Origin: Bacteroidales bacterium | GTDB taxonomy: Bacteria; Bacteroidota; Bacteroidia; Bacteroidales; WCHB1-69 | Assembly: GCA_017964255.1 (NCBI GenBank) | Contig: JAGCSI010000081.1 | Span: 1 to 59,109, forward strand | Direction of reading: 5' to 3' | Length of the DNA: 59,109 nucleotides | In this document: positions 29,501 to 37,500 of the stretch, in pieces | Position numbering within the stretch: the first letter of the stretch is position 1 | How the letters are laid out: every line of letters begins with the position of its first letter | Position numbers and translations under genes: made by a program | Notes under the pieces: model-generated | The model's input: the letters and a program-made list of their open reading frames with translations, nothing else | What the model was told of the DNA's origin: nothing | Database searches by the model: none

Positions 29501-31932
29501 TTGGCGTTCCTGTTGAGATTCAGCTCAGTCCATCTCCCGATTTGGTGGTTGCTTCAGTGATTGCTCCGACACCTGTAAATCTCGGTGCTCCCTTTGTGGT
29601 GACCTATACCATCCAGAATACAGGTGTTGCCGCTGTCAATAACGTGAGAGTGGCAGAGAAAATATATTATTCAATGTCTCCCACCGCATACGATCCTCAA
29701 AATCTGCTTGCCACCACATACGATTACCTCAATTTGGAGGTTAACGGGTCGGTGGCCAACTCGGCTACGGTAACCTTGCCGGTCAATGTTATTTCCGGTT
29801 ATTATTATATCCATGTGGTAACCGATGCTGAGGATCAGATATACGAGCACAATGGTGAGAATAACAACGTTGGACACAGCAACGGTGTACAGGCCAACAC
29901 TTATCAGTTGGATTTGGCCTTGACTCAAATCGACGGACCTACAGAAGTGCAGTGGGGACAGACCGTTACCTACACTTTGCATGTCCATAACAATTCGTCA
30001 CTGCCTACCTTGGCTTCCTCATGGAAAGATGTTATTTACATGTCTTCTGACGATGTGTTAAGCACTGTCGACCAGCAGATGGCCGAGGCTATGCATACAA
30101 CGGTACTTGAGGCTGGCGCGGATTACACGGTGAATATGAGTGTGACCATTCCTTACGGAGCGCCTGCCACTGCCTATCTGATTGCCATTGCCGACTATAA
30201 TAGCAATAATGTGGACATTAACATCAATAATAATGTTGTATTGAAAGCCTTGAATATCAGCAGTGTGCCGACTCCCGACTTGACTGTCAGCGAAGTGGAT
30301 GTGCTGGACGAATTCATCGCTGGCCAGCCGACACGTGTCGCTTACAAGGTGACTAATGTGGGTGAGTTAAATATTGTGGATCAGACTTGGAATGACAAAG
30401 TGTTCATTTCCTATAACAGTTCCTACGAAAGTGCTGATGAACAGTTGCAGACCAGAAACCGCCAGAATATTTCGTTGGCGATAAATGAGTTCTACAGAGA
30501 CACCTTGACGGTTACGGTACCTATGCGTTATTACGGCGATCTCTATCTGCTGATGATGGCTAATGCCAATAACGATCCGTATGAAAGTGTTCGAGACAAC
30601 AATATGATGGCTACGCCAGTGGCTGTGACCTTGCCGTTGCCTGGCGACTTGGTGGTGAAAGATGTAGCTTGCCAGAACACGATTGTTTCAGGCAATGTTC
30701 TCCATGCCGTTTGGACACTCCAGAATATCGGCGATAATCCCATCATAGGTAATGGCTTGCGCTCGTTGGTCTATATCTCCGCTGATACTGCTTTCGACGC
30801 AAACGACCGCTTGCTGGGTAACGTTACTTCCAACAATATCAATTTGGATATTGATGCTTCCATGCAGCAGCATCTGGATGCACGTGTCAGCGGCTTGTCA
30901 GCAGGTGACTATTACCTGATTGTCAAGACGGATGTCACCAATGCCTTCAACGAGGTGGATGACAACAATAATACGGGCCATTTGACCGATCCGTTCACGG
31001 TTACTATCCGTCCGCTGCCGTTCAACGAAGATGTATACGATACACTGATCAATGATGAGGTTTCGGATTATGTGCTCAACGTGGGTGACAACCGTAGTCA
31101 GACGGTCCGTATCCATGTCAACTCCGAAGATGCGGAGCTGGGTGCGGTGAATATGATTTATGCTACCCATAACGCCATGGGCGACAACCTTAATTACAGC
31201 TATTCCACTATCGGCCAATACACGGCTAATTCAGAATTGTATATTCCTTCCACCATGTCGGGCTACTATGGCGTGAATATCTATGGTTCCACGCCGATCA
31301 ACAACCCGCAGAATGTGGTGGTCCGCGCTGACATCCTGCCATTCGAGTTGAGAGAAGTCAACGACAACCATGGTGGTAATACTGGTGTGGTAACCGTGGA
31401 ACTTATTGGTTCGCGCTTCCGTCCCGACATGACCGTGTGCTTGCGGAATGGCAATGAGGTGATATGTGCCGACACATTGATATATGTGAATTATTATCAG
31501 GTGTTCGCTCAATTTGATTTGACAGGTCGTACTCCTGGCGTTTATGACATGAGTGCGGTGAACTTCTGCGAGGGTGAGGCGATATTGACTAATGCCTTCA
31601 CCATCGAGGATGGTCAGCCTTCATCGTTGTCATTTAATCTGCTCTTCCCCAGTGCACCGCGTCCTAATCGTAATGTGGTGATGATGCTGGAGTTTGGTAA
31701 TACAGGCAATGTTGACTTGCATGACCAGGTGTTGGAGATCACTAGCCTCGGTGGCGCTCCTATCGCATTGACTCCGGATGGTATCAACAACCAACAGACT
31801 GTGCTTAGAGTTCCTCTATCCATTGATGGAGAACCCGCTGGCTTGCTCCGCCCGGGCAGCTACGGAACCATCAATATTTACGGATTTTCGTCGGGTGCCT
31901 TGATTTTCACCATTAAACCAGTTGAAGAATAA
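17584..31932 (+). CDS. 4782-residue secreted multidomain surface protein
   Basis: Signal peptide at residues 1-~21 (MKKLYLLLTFFVLFCMSSMG). Approximate order: two cleaved-adhesin/MAM-like domains (25-195, 215-375); a GYDSVVTLHLT module; FN3-like and carboxypeptidase-regulatory-like domains (~400-880); a FN3 plus ~190-aa beta-sandwich block (marker TQQIYQSNEIG); beta-helix 1 from ~1173 (LYVKTDGTGNGGSW); a repeat of the sandwich block (SQQIYQASEIG); beta-helices 2, 3 and 4 from ~1930, 2335 and 2740, rich in GGGVY and NCVI turns like autotransporter or pectate-lyase folds; FN3 domains (~3140-3320); nine CARDB-like domains (~3330-4475, each opening PDLVVSxV); then a ~300-aa end region. No T9SS sorting signature is visible at the C-terminus (IFTIKPVEE), unlike its neighbours. 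Probably an adhesin or surface scaffold. No catalytic motif was recognised. Confidence 0.9.
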   Translation: MKKLYLLLTFFVLFCMSSMGQVIFSESFEDNNLFYQNWWLYDADGDSWAWQTLSVYPGPAPDGDYAAASWSINPSEGTAKNPDNWMISQPISLGDSSVLSFWVASDQDHPGDHFAVYICANWDFDYTNPPANFEDLVPQTVTTGNFIHLTVGIPSEYANEEVRIAFRHYNSNSDALYYLMIDNITITAVQAEGPSASEQSVTACEMYVVESSTTMLHEDFEGALPSDWTLVDADEDGDNWAVMAGGYAHTGLGYISSASWDGTTYYPQNWLITPAIPVPDTGVTTFSWWAGAQDPSWYSEHYEVLISTASNAVGDFNSEALYSETLSSSAWTQHSFSLIDYVGQTVYIAFVHKDCAGEYRLNIDDIEVTHANALVYTESGDYTLTYTNQHGYDSVVTLHLTIVDVPTVGTYPVQNFTSVSAEIGGYLETMCGDEQPQLGVCYSTSPNPTMNDTYVMAPLPPGSTVPATSFTLNIDELTPNTTYYVRAFGVTSEGAIYGPEETFTTYGLINANVTVTNNIEPYTPIDSALVRIYYGERVGEYYQLLDLITEGVTDSEGHFSYNNIVMTADPQILFVRAFADGYDYRSYIYPTVTAGTLNSTLRLPLEPCYEVPYWVYWEEQTNGNYRLSWWSAGYDPDEPVDPQYPNLLTYNVYENGTLIAEGLTNQWYMLPSFNANSCYQVRSICTNGALSDTSFCATIKPVPPTVVTYNPTEITGFSAVLNGEITSDGNAEIYSRGFYTNTIPTLDSGNVSFHYLDDMSYVLSTEVTGLEPETTYYVWAYAFNQAGGSYGNMLSFTTTRACYAPVNLHADDVMASSALLTWTNSNEDTPAYYELSYKANDADSWTVVSNITTNAYMLSGLQQLTSYTVRVRAYCDANAHSSYTTTTFNTGCLSGASSVTIGEGTGSSSGGVLPTNIYYKHSYTQQIYQSNEIGAARTISNIELQYFYSTAYSRNLDIYLLHTNKTAFASTNDWVSVTGVQPVFSGYVNFTNAADGGWVNIPLTTPFEYNGSENLVLVVNDKTGSYFNNGEKFYTHYTSQYSSMYAYKDGSSAYSPSSPGTASGRSYYRNNVKLPGVCITEGCDCSNVAVLSVSDTSAQLAIAAGNDVQAVELEYKAAAAIDYTPITVQGNSFTLTGLTSNTDYELRIRSLCTEDTTDWKTVNFSTLVAFFDRLYVKTDGTGNGGSWEQATNNLAEALTMAALIKSGYGITPEIWVAEGTYYNNDLGSSNAFTLNSGTKLYGGFAGTETSIEERDIQAHPTILDGQNNHRVLYQNYDYYTVNDLVVVDGFTIRNGNSGDAGAGAYLNSNFEVRNCRFLNNTASSSGGAVYVAGSNWNYNKYDFVDCEFTGNSTPYQGGAVCDFNDHACYFNCKISGNHANNQGGGIYGGQKMVNCEISNNTAGSCPGVYELADSLVNCDIVGNVSTGYNNAGLMYFYGVMINTVVWGNTTNNQTLNIANYNGMVAYNSAVGGLENYEGVINLSADNYGTDANHPFFVSPENGDYRLRNGSALIDVGTTYNNLPDYDMAGESRVYGDAVEIGCYEFHNEEYCLEPLHLEVSSVLSSSALLSWRDAGNLDNLLYYELSYKLADAAEWTVQTVTPQFTYKMLTGLLSDTTYVVRMRSFCTSDAVSAYTPELVFNTVGSVPCPFEGGESVVFRGESNLTNYAAYIPSYFYYNYSYSQQIYQASEIGGEGMITSLSLQYFYDYSRTRTMNIYLGHTSKSSFSNSTDWVPIGDLQLVYSGSITFNNGGTDNWFTINLQNNFEYNGEDNLVLVIDDNTGGSTNSYNKFYTHQAPVDYATMYAYSSSDLNPNNSFSASSRISYRNNLKLNGHCVGGNCDRSNLVVMNVTPNSAKLVYAPGASATAFELQYGVDGSNNYETLQAQDGEYNLTGLRYNTTYEARIRSLCGEDSSSWKRVKFTTPLIDLDRLYVTTDGTGDASSWTNASNDLAWALNTAARIKEVFGTSAEVWVAEGTYYGMNGESAFTMVDGVNVYGGFAGTETELSQRDINNHPTVLDGQNSRRVLYQPVSFDDQTVWDGFTIQNGNVSNFSGNSYNNYGGGAFIRNKGVLRNCRIINNAAYCGGGVYGSASSSYNSGAALEACTISHNTSSNSGAGVYAYYTRLSRCEVSYNTSSSNGAGVYVQYASVDRDVISNCLIANNTSNSSSGAGIYMSSKTKIQSSTIVNNKNKNTYSGAGVYAYYDAPIENCIVWGNRNNNGEANLANSYECKYSAIEGAYSGTNLILLASEPDPNTPYYPNFVNPSQTAGSEDVTANVDWRLADGSICVNRGDNELMEAADSLDMEGNVRVQVGTVDLGCYESPYNAITLPEYNGIVYVKENGTGNGTSWDNAMSSLSSAIAIASMYNADVWVAAGTYYGDSVSANAFILMDGVNVYGGFVGNEAANYDLSLRDYVTNQTILDGQHNQRLLFQNNDFSTRAVWDDFTMRNGNAKSNNNGGRGGCAYLKHGVTLRNCVITENTASSYGGGVYTAYDDYYNNDTIFLINCQLNYNTSGYVAGGAYLNRSVAMLNCVVDHNTSHGYGGGVYMSESYNFMANCLVANNTSYDADGAGVYVSSSNNVIRNSTIVNNKIAADDPSNEVGGSSSRGAGIYAYYTTITNCIVWGNKNYSEVNGIEGYNYTATYVASDYACTGNNNVSLSIDNENDGTLSPHFVNPSNTAGAADVTDNADWHLQQGSPCVNRGVNSIADAFDLDGNARVQMDTIDLGCYESSYLGIEIPVYNGIVYVKENGAGNMTGDSWDNAMPSIQTALGIAAMNHAVVWVAAGTYHGDGTSTNAFMMKEGVDVYGGFAGNEDSDYDLNLRDFENNTSILDGQYAQRVLRQGDFSSSIYTTWDGFTLQNGRVEGHGAGAYIVSYGILSNCVIRNNAITSHYSNSYYGAGVYARATGSSSKAIIRNCIIENNYIEYAQFGYGGGLYTRYTDVIRTEISHNSATYSGGGVYCDYYSNFSNCLIYGNTSNYSGGGVYVYSSGNKFVNCDVVSNMAGNNSNGGGFYFNSTSSNRLINSIIWGNKSGYAVNNMYNTPATFTYCAVEEGTSSENGNIILASANDGTDINQYYVRFIDPQNGNFHLHPSSNCIDNGSNDVLAVTDTLDFYGNQRIFGTSVDIGCSEGQEEGICLSPINLTASNITTSSAQLTWEPRGSETQWAVVYGEVNGNQNSITVNQPNCSLTGLVFNRSYTAKVRALCDEVSMSVFSIQVNFQTDCNPAELQPLGEWSSFYPIDSTIVDYNGVTFSWSNVTNATSYDFYLWRSTSNEPSVPTYSGLTQPVVTNCSLPAYTAGATYYWKVVAWNECISDTSDVMMLRVNPKPDLHVSAVNVGAAKVGQSLTVEWTVTNDGEGRTPNGATWTDYIWLAQDADVRWYDEHDRLLATVESMQQLQAGESYTNQTTVTIPNDIDPGSYYLFVFADQPDAYNINFGPTGGVAPNPYTPSVTGDPYPYLSGHVHFEGNVNEVEKHDNFFYVVLNILPPPSPDLVVSSVTHGGNAISGNTTNITWTVENVGEAAAMGSWVDAVYLSTDTVLDMNNDYLLGRYSHTDGLALHGSYQRTEAVTIPIDHYGDYYIIVMTDITSTIYEGLQENNNKGISQSLEVTLTWMTDLVVTEVTLPSNVVNANERYLCSYTVSNEGASPTYTSHWYDVIYFGENPVFDINNVTLLGSIHHNGVLDAGESYTNNVNIVIPANASGQMYLFVVTDKDNTVFEYNAEDNNTYNYMPALEVLNPDLQVSSVIVPDMVDPNNLLSVQWSVRNNGPGSVANGAFRDNIYINGDCVYSANVSLLNIAVGDSIVRTAVVRIPCIYGNNVELTVGTDVENRVLEVSETNNEKTLNLVIGTPDLVVSDVTPVSEDPNNISLWSGTAAVLSYNVANNGNMPAEFSTVKDRIYLSTSANSYQASDLIYTNTHALNMDNGGDNETFTCTVTIPNGISGTYYYHVVVNADTAICEGNNLDNNASLGVPVEIQLSPSPDLVVASVIAPTPVNLGAPFVVTYTIQNTGVAAVNNVRVAEKIYYSMSPTAYDPQNLLATTYDYLNLEVNGSVANSATVTLPVNVISGYYYIHVVTDAEDQIYEHNGENNNVGHSNGVQANTYQLDLALTQIDGPTEVQWGQTVTYTLHVHNNSSLPTLASSWKDVIYMSSDDVLSTVDQQMAEAMHTTVLEAGADYTVNMSVTIPYGAPATAYLIAIADYNSNNVDININNNVVLKALNISSVPTPDLTVSEVDVLDEFIAGQPTRVAYKVTNVGELNIVDQTWNDKVFISYNSSYESADEQLQTRNRQNISLAINEFYRDTLTVTVPMRYYGDLYLLMMANANNDPYESVRDNNMMATPVAVTLPLPGDLVVKDVACQNTIVSGNVLHAVWTLQNIGDNPIIGNGLRSLVYISADTAFDANDRLLGNVTSNNINLDIDASMQQHLDARVSGLSAGDYYLIVKTDVTNAFNEVDDNNNTGHLTDPFTVTIRPLPFNEDVYDTLINDEVSDYVLNVGDNRSQTVRIHVNSEDAELGAVNMIYATHNAMGDNLNYSYSTIGQYTANSELYIPSTMSGYYGVNIYGSTPINNPQNVVVRADILPFELREVNDNHGGNTGVVTVELIGSRFRPDMTVCLRNGNEVICADTLIYVNYYQVFAQFDLTGRTPGVYDMSAVNFCEGEAILTNAFTIEDGQPSSLSFNLLFPSAPRPNRNVVMMLEFGNTGNVDLHDQVLEITSLGGAPIALTPDGINNQQTVLRVPLSIDGEPAGLLRPGSYGTINIYGFSSGALIFTIKPVEE

Positions 31933-31946
31933 AAAAATAAAGAGAT

Positions 31947-33164
31947 ATGAAAACGATAAAATTAGTAATTACATCAGCTTTTATGCTCTTGCTGTGCCTG
32001 ACGGCGAAAGCCCAATGGGCAGGTGAAGACAAGGAAATCCTAAGAGAACTCGACAACTCCCAGACGGTGTCCATCGGTGTAAACGACGGTTCTTCTGACA
32101 AGTGCTATGAATGGACAGGACCCCATATCGTAAGCAGCGATAGACATCAGCCTGTTATTCTTGTGAGCCCCCAAGCTGAAGAGGAAACTTATACTTGTAC
32201 GCGAACTTCTTCCTGCGGCGTGGAACAGGACCAGGTGAAAGTGAAAGTGATTGACACTATCTCGATTGTGAGCGTTACCCCGATAAAGAATTGCTATAAC
32301 GATGGGGATGATGTTCATTTGTCGGATTTTGAAATCGTAACCTATCCCGCCGGTCATCAGTCTCTTGTGGTGCTGAGTCCTACCCATGTCAATAATAATT
32401 GGGAATGGGGCGCCAACGTTGATGAGACCCAAGAGATAACTTTTACGCTGGAGTATAATAATCATACTTCCACTAAAAAAGCTACGGTAAATGTCTATAA
32501 TGACAATTTGGCTGTTTCTGTAGGACAGAGTTATAATTTCAAGGCTTTTGTGAAAAATCTGAAGGCGATTGAGAATATCGTGAGAAAAGCCAAAGGTTTG
32601 TCAGATAAGCTGAATAGTATCGCACAAGTGGCTCCGGGTATGGATCCGCCATGTGAACCTGGCTTTAACATATTTTTGGATATCCCTGAAGATCAGGAAC
32701 AGGACATTCACTCCTGCTGCAATGGAGAGGAAGTTGACGGCTTCAAGGTTGTGGGCAATGCCGTGTCAGCGGAATTGGCTCTCGATTGTTTCATCCCCAC
32801 TCAATTGAGTCTCCCATGGTTAGGAGGCGTAAGAATACATGTGGGCGGTTCCCTCGGCGCATCCGTTGGACCGTTCGAATTCAAGTATCTGGGCAATGAT
32901 TGCAACACCACATCGGTGCCGGCATCCGTCTATGCTACTTTATCGGGCGGTGTGCAAATCCTGATTGTAAGTGATGATGTGCTGAATGCCCAGCTTGACC
33001 TTGTGGGTAAAGCGCAGACGGGCTTTAATTGGGTCATTGGACAGAAATTTGAAATGCATCCTTTGGATCTCACGCTGACCGTTGTGGGGCAGGTGATATT
33101 TATGAATTTTTATTACAAGAAGGTTAACTATCCCTTGTTTTCCTATCAATTGTTTAACGAATAA
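31947..33164 (+). CDS. Secreted protein of unknown function in the giant-protein operon
   Basis: 405 residues with signal peptide MKTIKLVITSAFMLLLCLTA, then KAQ. The ATG lies 14 bases after the 4782-aa gene. Residues ~25-170 appear as two Ig-like folds (paired cysteines in EETYTCTRTSSCGVEQDQ and IKNCYNDGDDVHLSDFEI). Residues ~185-215 are helical (NLKAIENIVRKAKGLSDKLN). The C-terminal ~190 residues contain several Cys (HSCCNGEE; LDCFIP) and beta-rich glycine stretches (GGVRIHVGGSLGASVGPFEF). No family recognised and no T9SS sorting domain. Tight spacing on both sides implies one transcript with its giant neighbours; it may bind or stabilise them (inference). Confidence 0.8.
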   Translation: MKTIKLVITSAFMLLLCLTAKAQWAGEDKEILRELDNSQTVSIGVNDGSSDKCYEWTGPHIVSSDRHQPVILVSPQAEEETYTCTRTSSCGVEQDQVKVKVIDTISIVSVTPIKNCYNDGDDVHLSDFEIVTYPAGHQSLVVLSPTHVNNNWEWGANVDETQEITFTLEYNNHTSTKKATVNVYNDNLAVSVGQSYNFKAFVKNLKAIENIVRKAKGLSDKLNSIAQVAPGMDPPCEPGFNIFLDIPEDQEQDIHSCCNGEEVDGFKVVGNAVSAELALDCFIPTQLSLPWLGGVRIHVGGSLGASVGPFEFKYLGNDCNTTSVPASVYATLSGGVQILIVSDDVLNAQLDLVGKAQTGFNWVIGQKFEMHPLDLTLTVVGQVIFMNFYYKKVNYPLFSYQLFNE

Positions 33165-33176
33165 AAGAGTTTGAAT

Positions 33177-34577
33177 ATGAAAAAGATACAGATTATTTTA
33201 GTTTTGACCGCTTTGGTTATGGTCTCTTGGCATGTTCAGGCTCAAACATGCCGCTTCCCGGCATATCAGACATCCGCTTATACGATAACGATGGATATGC
33301 AGATTGACAATACAACTTTCTATACACCAGATGATGAACATAGGGTGTGTGACAAGGTTTTCTCGTACGATTTGGTAGGATTGGCCCCTTCGGAGGATGA
33401 CAGTCGTTTCATCGCTTTGACGGGTGGAAGTGAAAACCCCGCAGAGACGCAGAATCCGTCAGCCGCCCTGTGTCGTTTGCTGCAAGCTTATCACAGTCAT
33501 TCTTTTGATGATATTTTGGCACAGTATCGTCCTGCTGACCGTCCTCTGATTTCAGCGCTCTTTACCAACGATACTCTCACACAGAGATTGTTGAATGCGG
33601 CGGCCCGTTTTCAGAAAATGAAATTGTTATTCACTTGCGATATAGATGGATATGTTGTCTCAATGGTGAGATGCTATGATAGCGACACTGTTTTCGCCAC
33701 TATACCTTTTGGTATGCAGAGTGTTGATAATCAGTGGTATATGGCTATGATGGAGGATAGCTCCTCATTGATTGGCAATGCGTTGGTATTCCTGAGCAAG
33801 AAAAGTGTGAATGATTTCATTTCTGGAAATGACATTGACGGTGACGGTATTCCCAATTTACAGGACAATTGCCCATGTAATTCTAATCCCGACCAATTGG
33901 ACACCGATGGGGATGGGGTAGGTGATGCCTGTGACAACTGTCTTAACACCCCGAATCCGGGTCAGGAAGATTTTGACCATGATGGAGTAGGGGATGTGTG
34001 TGACAATTGCCCATATAAAGCCAATCCCGAACAGCTGGACAGCGATCACGACGGTATAGGTGACAGTTGCGACAATTGCAGGTTCTATCCGAACCCGCGC
34101 CAGTATGATTTCGACGGTGATGGTATCGGCGACGAATGTGATGATGATATTGATGGCGATGATGTTGCCAATGAAAATGACAATGATATGGATGGTGACG
34201 GAATTCCTAACGATGCCGACAACTGTCCGATACATTTCAACCCAGGACAGTACGACAGCGACAATGACGGAATTGGCGACGCATGCGACAACTGTCCGCT
34301 GATTAATAATCCTAACCAGGAAGATGCTGATAATGATGGTGTGGGTGATGTATGTGACATCGATCGCGACGGTGACGGAGTGGCCGATGATACCGATAAT
34401 TGCCCCGACACTTACAACCCCGACCAAGCGGATACGGATTGCGATGGTATTGGCGATGTTTGCGATCCTGACCGCGATGGTGACTCTATTCCGAATGAGA
34501 GCGATAACTGTCCCGATTATTTCAACCCCGACCAACAGGATGTCAATGGCAATGGCATTGGCGATGTTTGTGAATAA
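33177..34577 (+). CDS. Secreted protein with thrombospondin type-3 calcium-binding repeats
   Basis: 466 residues from the ATG at 33177 (a TTG two codons earlier is possible). The signal peptide is MKKIQIILVLTALVMVSWHV, then QAQ. Residues ~22-220 form a domain of unknown family. From ~221 to the end there is a continuous run of thrombospondin type-3 repeats, with about ten Asp-rich cores of the kind DTDGDGVGDACDNC and DNDGIGDACDNCP. In thrombospondins and OmpA-linked proteins this array wraps many calcium ions and forms a stiff, Ca-dependent rod. No C-terminal sorting domain or OmpA domain follows; the protein ends at GIGDVCE. It sits 12 bases after the secreted unknown and 18 before the 2083-aa protein. 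It may be a calcium-dependent spacer or linker in a surface assembly (inference). Confidence 0.92.
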   Translation: MKKIQIILVLTALVMVSWHVQAQTCRFPAYQTSAYTITMDMQIDNTTFYTPDDEHRVCDKVFSYDLVGLAPSEDDSRFIALTGGSENPAETQNPSAALCRLLQAYHSHSFDDILAQYRPADRPLISALFTNDTLTQRLLNAAARFQKMKLLFTCDIDGYVVSMVRCYDSDTVFATIPFGMQSVDNQWYMAMMEDSSSLIGNALVFLSKKSVNDFISGNDIDGDGIPNLQDNCPCNSNPDQLDTDGDGVGDACDNCLNTPNPGQEDFDHDGVGDVCDNCPYKANPEQLDSDHDGIGDSCDNCRFYPNPRQYDFDGDGIGDECDDDIDGDDVANENDNDMDGDGIPNDADNCPIHFNPGQYDSDNDGIGDACDNCPLINNPNQEDADNDGVGDVCDIDRDGDGVADDTDNCPDTYNPDQADTDCDGIGDVCDPDRDGDSIPNESDNCPDYFNPDQQDVNGNGIGDVCE

Positions 34578-34595
34578 AAAAGAAAGGAAAACGAT

Positions 34596-37500
34596 ATGAA
34601 AAAGATAAATAGAATTTTCTTTCAGATATTGGCACTGGCACTGATGATGTCGAGTGCGATTGGCAACGCTTTTGCCCAAGGAGGCTTTTGTATCAATGCC
34701 TATATGCTTCAGGAAGAGTCCTGCTCTCCAGGCGAGGATGGTATGGCCACGGTGTTTATCCCTTCCGCTTTGAGCGGCCATTGTACTATTGAATGGCAAT
34801 TGGGAAATGGCCAAACTTCTTCCTTGGAAACAGTTAGCGGCCTGAAAAAAGGAACTTATCATGTGTCGGTGAAATCAAACACTTGCCCCAATGTAGTGTT
34901 CTTTACCGGTATGGTAAAGGTTACGAAAAGTAGTGATTGTGATCTGGATGTGAATATCTCAGGTCCAGGCTCGGTGACAGGCGATTGCAATGGTATGCCG
35001 TCAATCACGTTTACAGCTACCGTTTCGGGGGGAACTCCTCCATATCATTTTAATGGTTGGCATCAGGTGGGAAATAGCTCAGCTACCATGACGATGACTC
35101 CCGTAGAGGGCCAATTCACGGTGAACTGTTCGGTGCAAGATGCCAATGGTGTCACTGGCTCTGATGAGTTGGTCGGCTTTGCCAAAAAAATGGAGTGCGC
35201 ACAGGACCCCAACGAAATCAAAGGCCCCGCAGGCTATTCGGAGGAACATCATTTTGTAAATAATTCAGATAAAATGAATTATACCATTGAGTTTGAAAAT
35301 GATCCTGACTTTGCTATGGCTCCGGCATCACGAGTGAAAATCACCTACGACGTGCCCGATAAGCAGAAATTGGCCTCCTTCCGTTTGGCTGACTTTGGCT
35401 TTGGCGATTTCGTCTTCACGGTGCCTTCCAATGTGTCTTCCTACAGCCAGCGTCTGGATGTTTCCGACTCCTTGGGTGTATGGGTGGACGTGAACGCGGG
35501 TATCGATGTTGCCCATAACCAGCTGTTCTGGATTTTCCAGAGTATTGATCCTGCTACGGGTGCTGAACCTGCCAGTTCACAGATGGGCTTCCTGCCGATT
35601 AATGACTCTTTGGAGCATGGCCAGGGATATGTCAGCTTCTATATCGCTCCCAATGCTAACGTGCAAACAGGCGATACCGTTGCTGCTGAGGCGTTGATTG
35701 TTTTCGACGATAATGCGCCTATCGGTACAAATGTATGGACTAACACTTTTGATGCAGTGGCTCCGTCATCCACACTCCATGCCGAAATGAATACCACCGA
35801 CTCGCTCTATTGCACCTTCTCTTTCGATGTGCAGGATGATGCCAATGGTTCTGGGGCGCGAAGCGTAGAGGTGTATATGTCCGCAAACAATGCTGATTAT
35901 ATCTCTATCGGCAGCACTGAACCTGATAGCACCTTGTCGTTTGTGTTGGAAAGTGGTGTTTATTATCAGTTTATGTCTATCGCCACAGATAATGTGGGCA
36001 ACAAGGAGCCTTTCAAGGCCCAGCCTGATACCGCTATCAATTATAATACCGCTCCTATCGATTTGGTGTTGAATGGCAGTTCTTTCTATGAGTATGATCC
36101 AATCAATTCTATGATAGGTACCTTATATACTTTGGATAATGATGTGAATCTTCCCTTCGTATATGAATTGGTAGCCGGAGTTGGTGATGATGACAATAAT
36201 CTGTTTACGATTGAAGGAAATGTTTTGAAAACCAACGCTACTTTCGTATGCAGTCACCAAACCGAATATTCGGTGCGTATCAGAACTACCGATATCGGAG
36301 GCTTGTCATTTGAGAAGAGCTTTGACTTGAATGAGATTATGCAGCATGTTACGCCGATTACCCGTTTGAATGTGACCCTCTGTGAAGGTAGCAGCCTTGA
36401 TTTTTATGGAGTTGAACTTACTGAAGAAGGTACTTATACTGATACATTGACCACGGCTGCCGGCTGCGACAGCATCATTGTTTGGTATGTGACGATGAGT
36501 CCGGTATATGCACAGACTGAAAGTGCCATTATCTGCGCCAGCGAGTTGCCTTACACATGGCGCGATACTATTTTCGAGCCGGGAACCGTCAGTGATGAGT
36601 ATGTGTTCTACAGAAGTACGGCCAAAGGTTGCGACAGTGTTGTGACCCTGAACTTGACAGTGAACCCTGTGTATGAGGTGGATGATCAGAAGGCCATCTG
36701 CGCCAGCGAACTGCCTTATACATGGAATGGTGTACAATTCACTGAAGCTGGCACACAAACTGCCACGTTGCAAACCGTCAATGGATGCGACTCTCTCGTT
36801 ACCATGACTCTGACTGTTAATCCGATCTACACCGAAACAGACTCCCGCACCATCTGTCCCAGCGAGCTGCCTTACACTTGGAATGGCGTAGAGTTCACCC
36901 AGGCTGGCACTCAAACCGTCACACTGCCGACAGTGAACAACTGCGACTCTGTCGTCACCATGACCCTGACAACCTTCCCGACCTATGAGGTGAGCGATGC
37001 TCAGACCATCTGTCCCAGCGAGCTGCCTTACACTTGGAATGGCGTTGTGTTCACCCAGGCAGGTACACAAACCGTCACACTGCCGACAGTGAATAACTGC
37101 GACTCTGTCGTCACCATGACCTTGACAACCTTCCCGACCTATGAGGTGAGCGATGTCCAGACCATCTGTCCCAGCGAGCTGCCTTATACTTGGAATGGTG
37201 TACAGTTCACCGAAGCTGGTACCCAGACCGCCACATTGGAAACGGTGAATGGTTGTGACTCCGTTGTTACCATGACCTTGACGACCTTCCCAACTTATGA
37301 GGTGAGCGATGCCCAGACCATCTGTCCTAGCGAGCTGCCCTATACTTGGAATGGCGTTACTTTTGCAGAAGCAGGCACGCAAACCACGACATTGGAAACG
37401 GTGAATGGTTGCGACTCTGTGGTGACCATGACCTTGACGACCTTCCCGACCTATGACGTCACCGATACAAAGGCCATTTGCGAAAGCGCTCTGCCTTATA

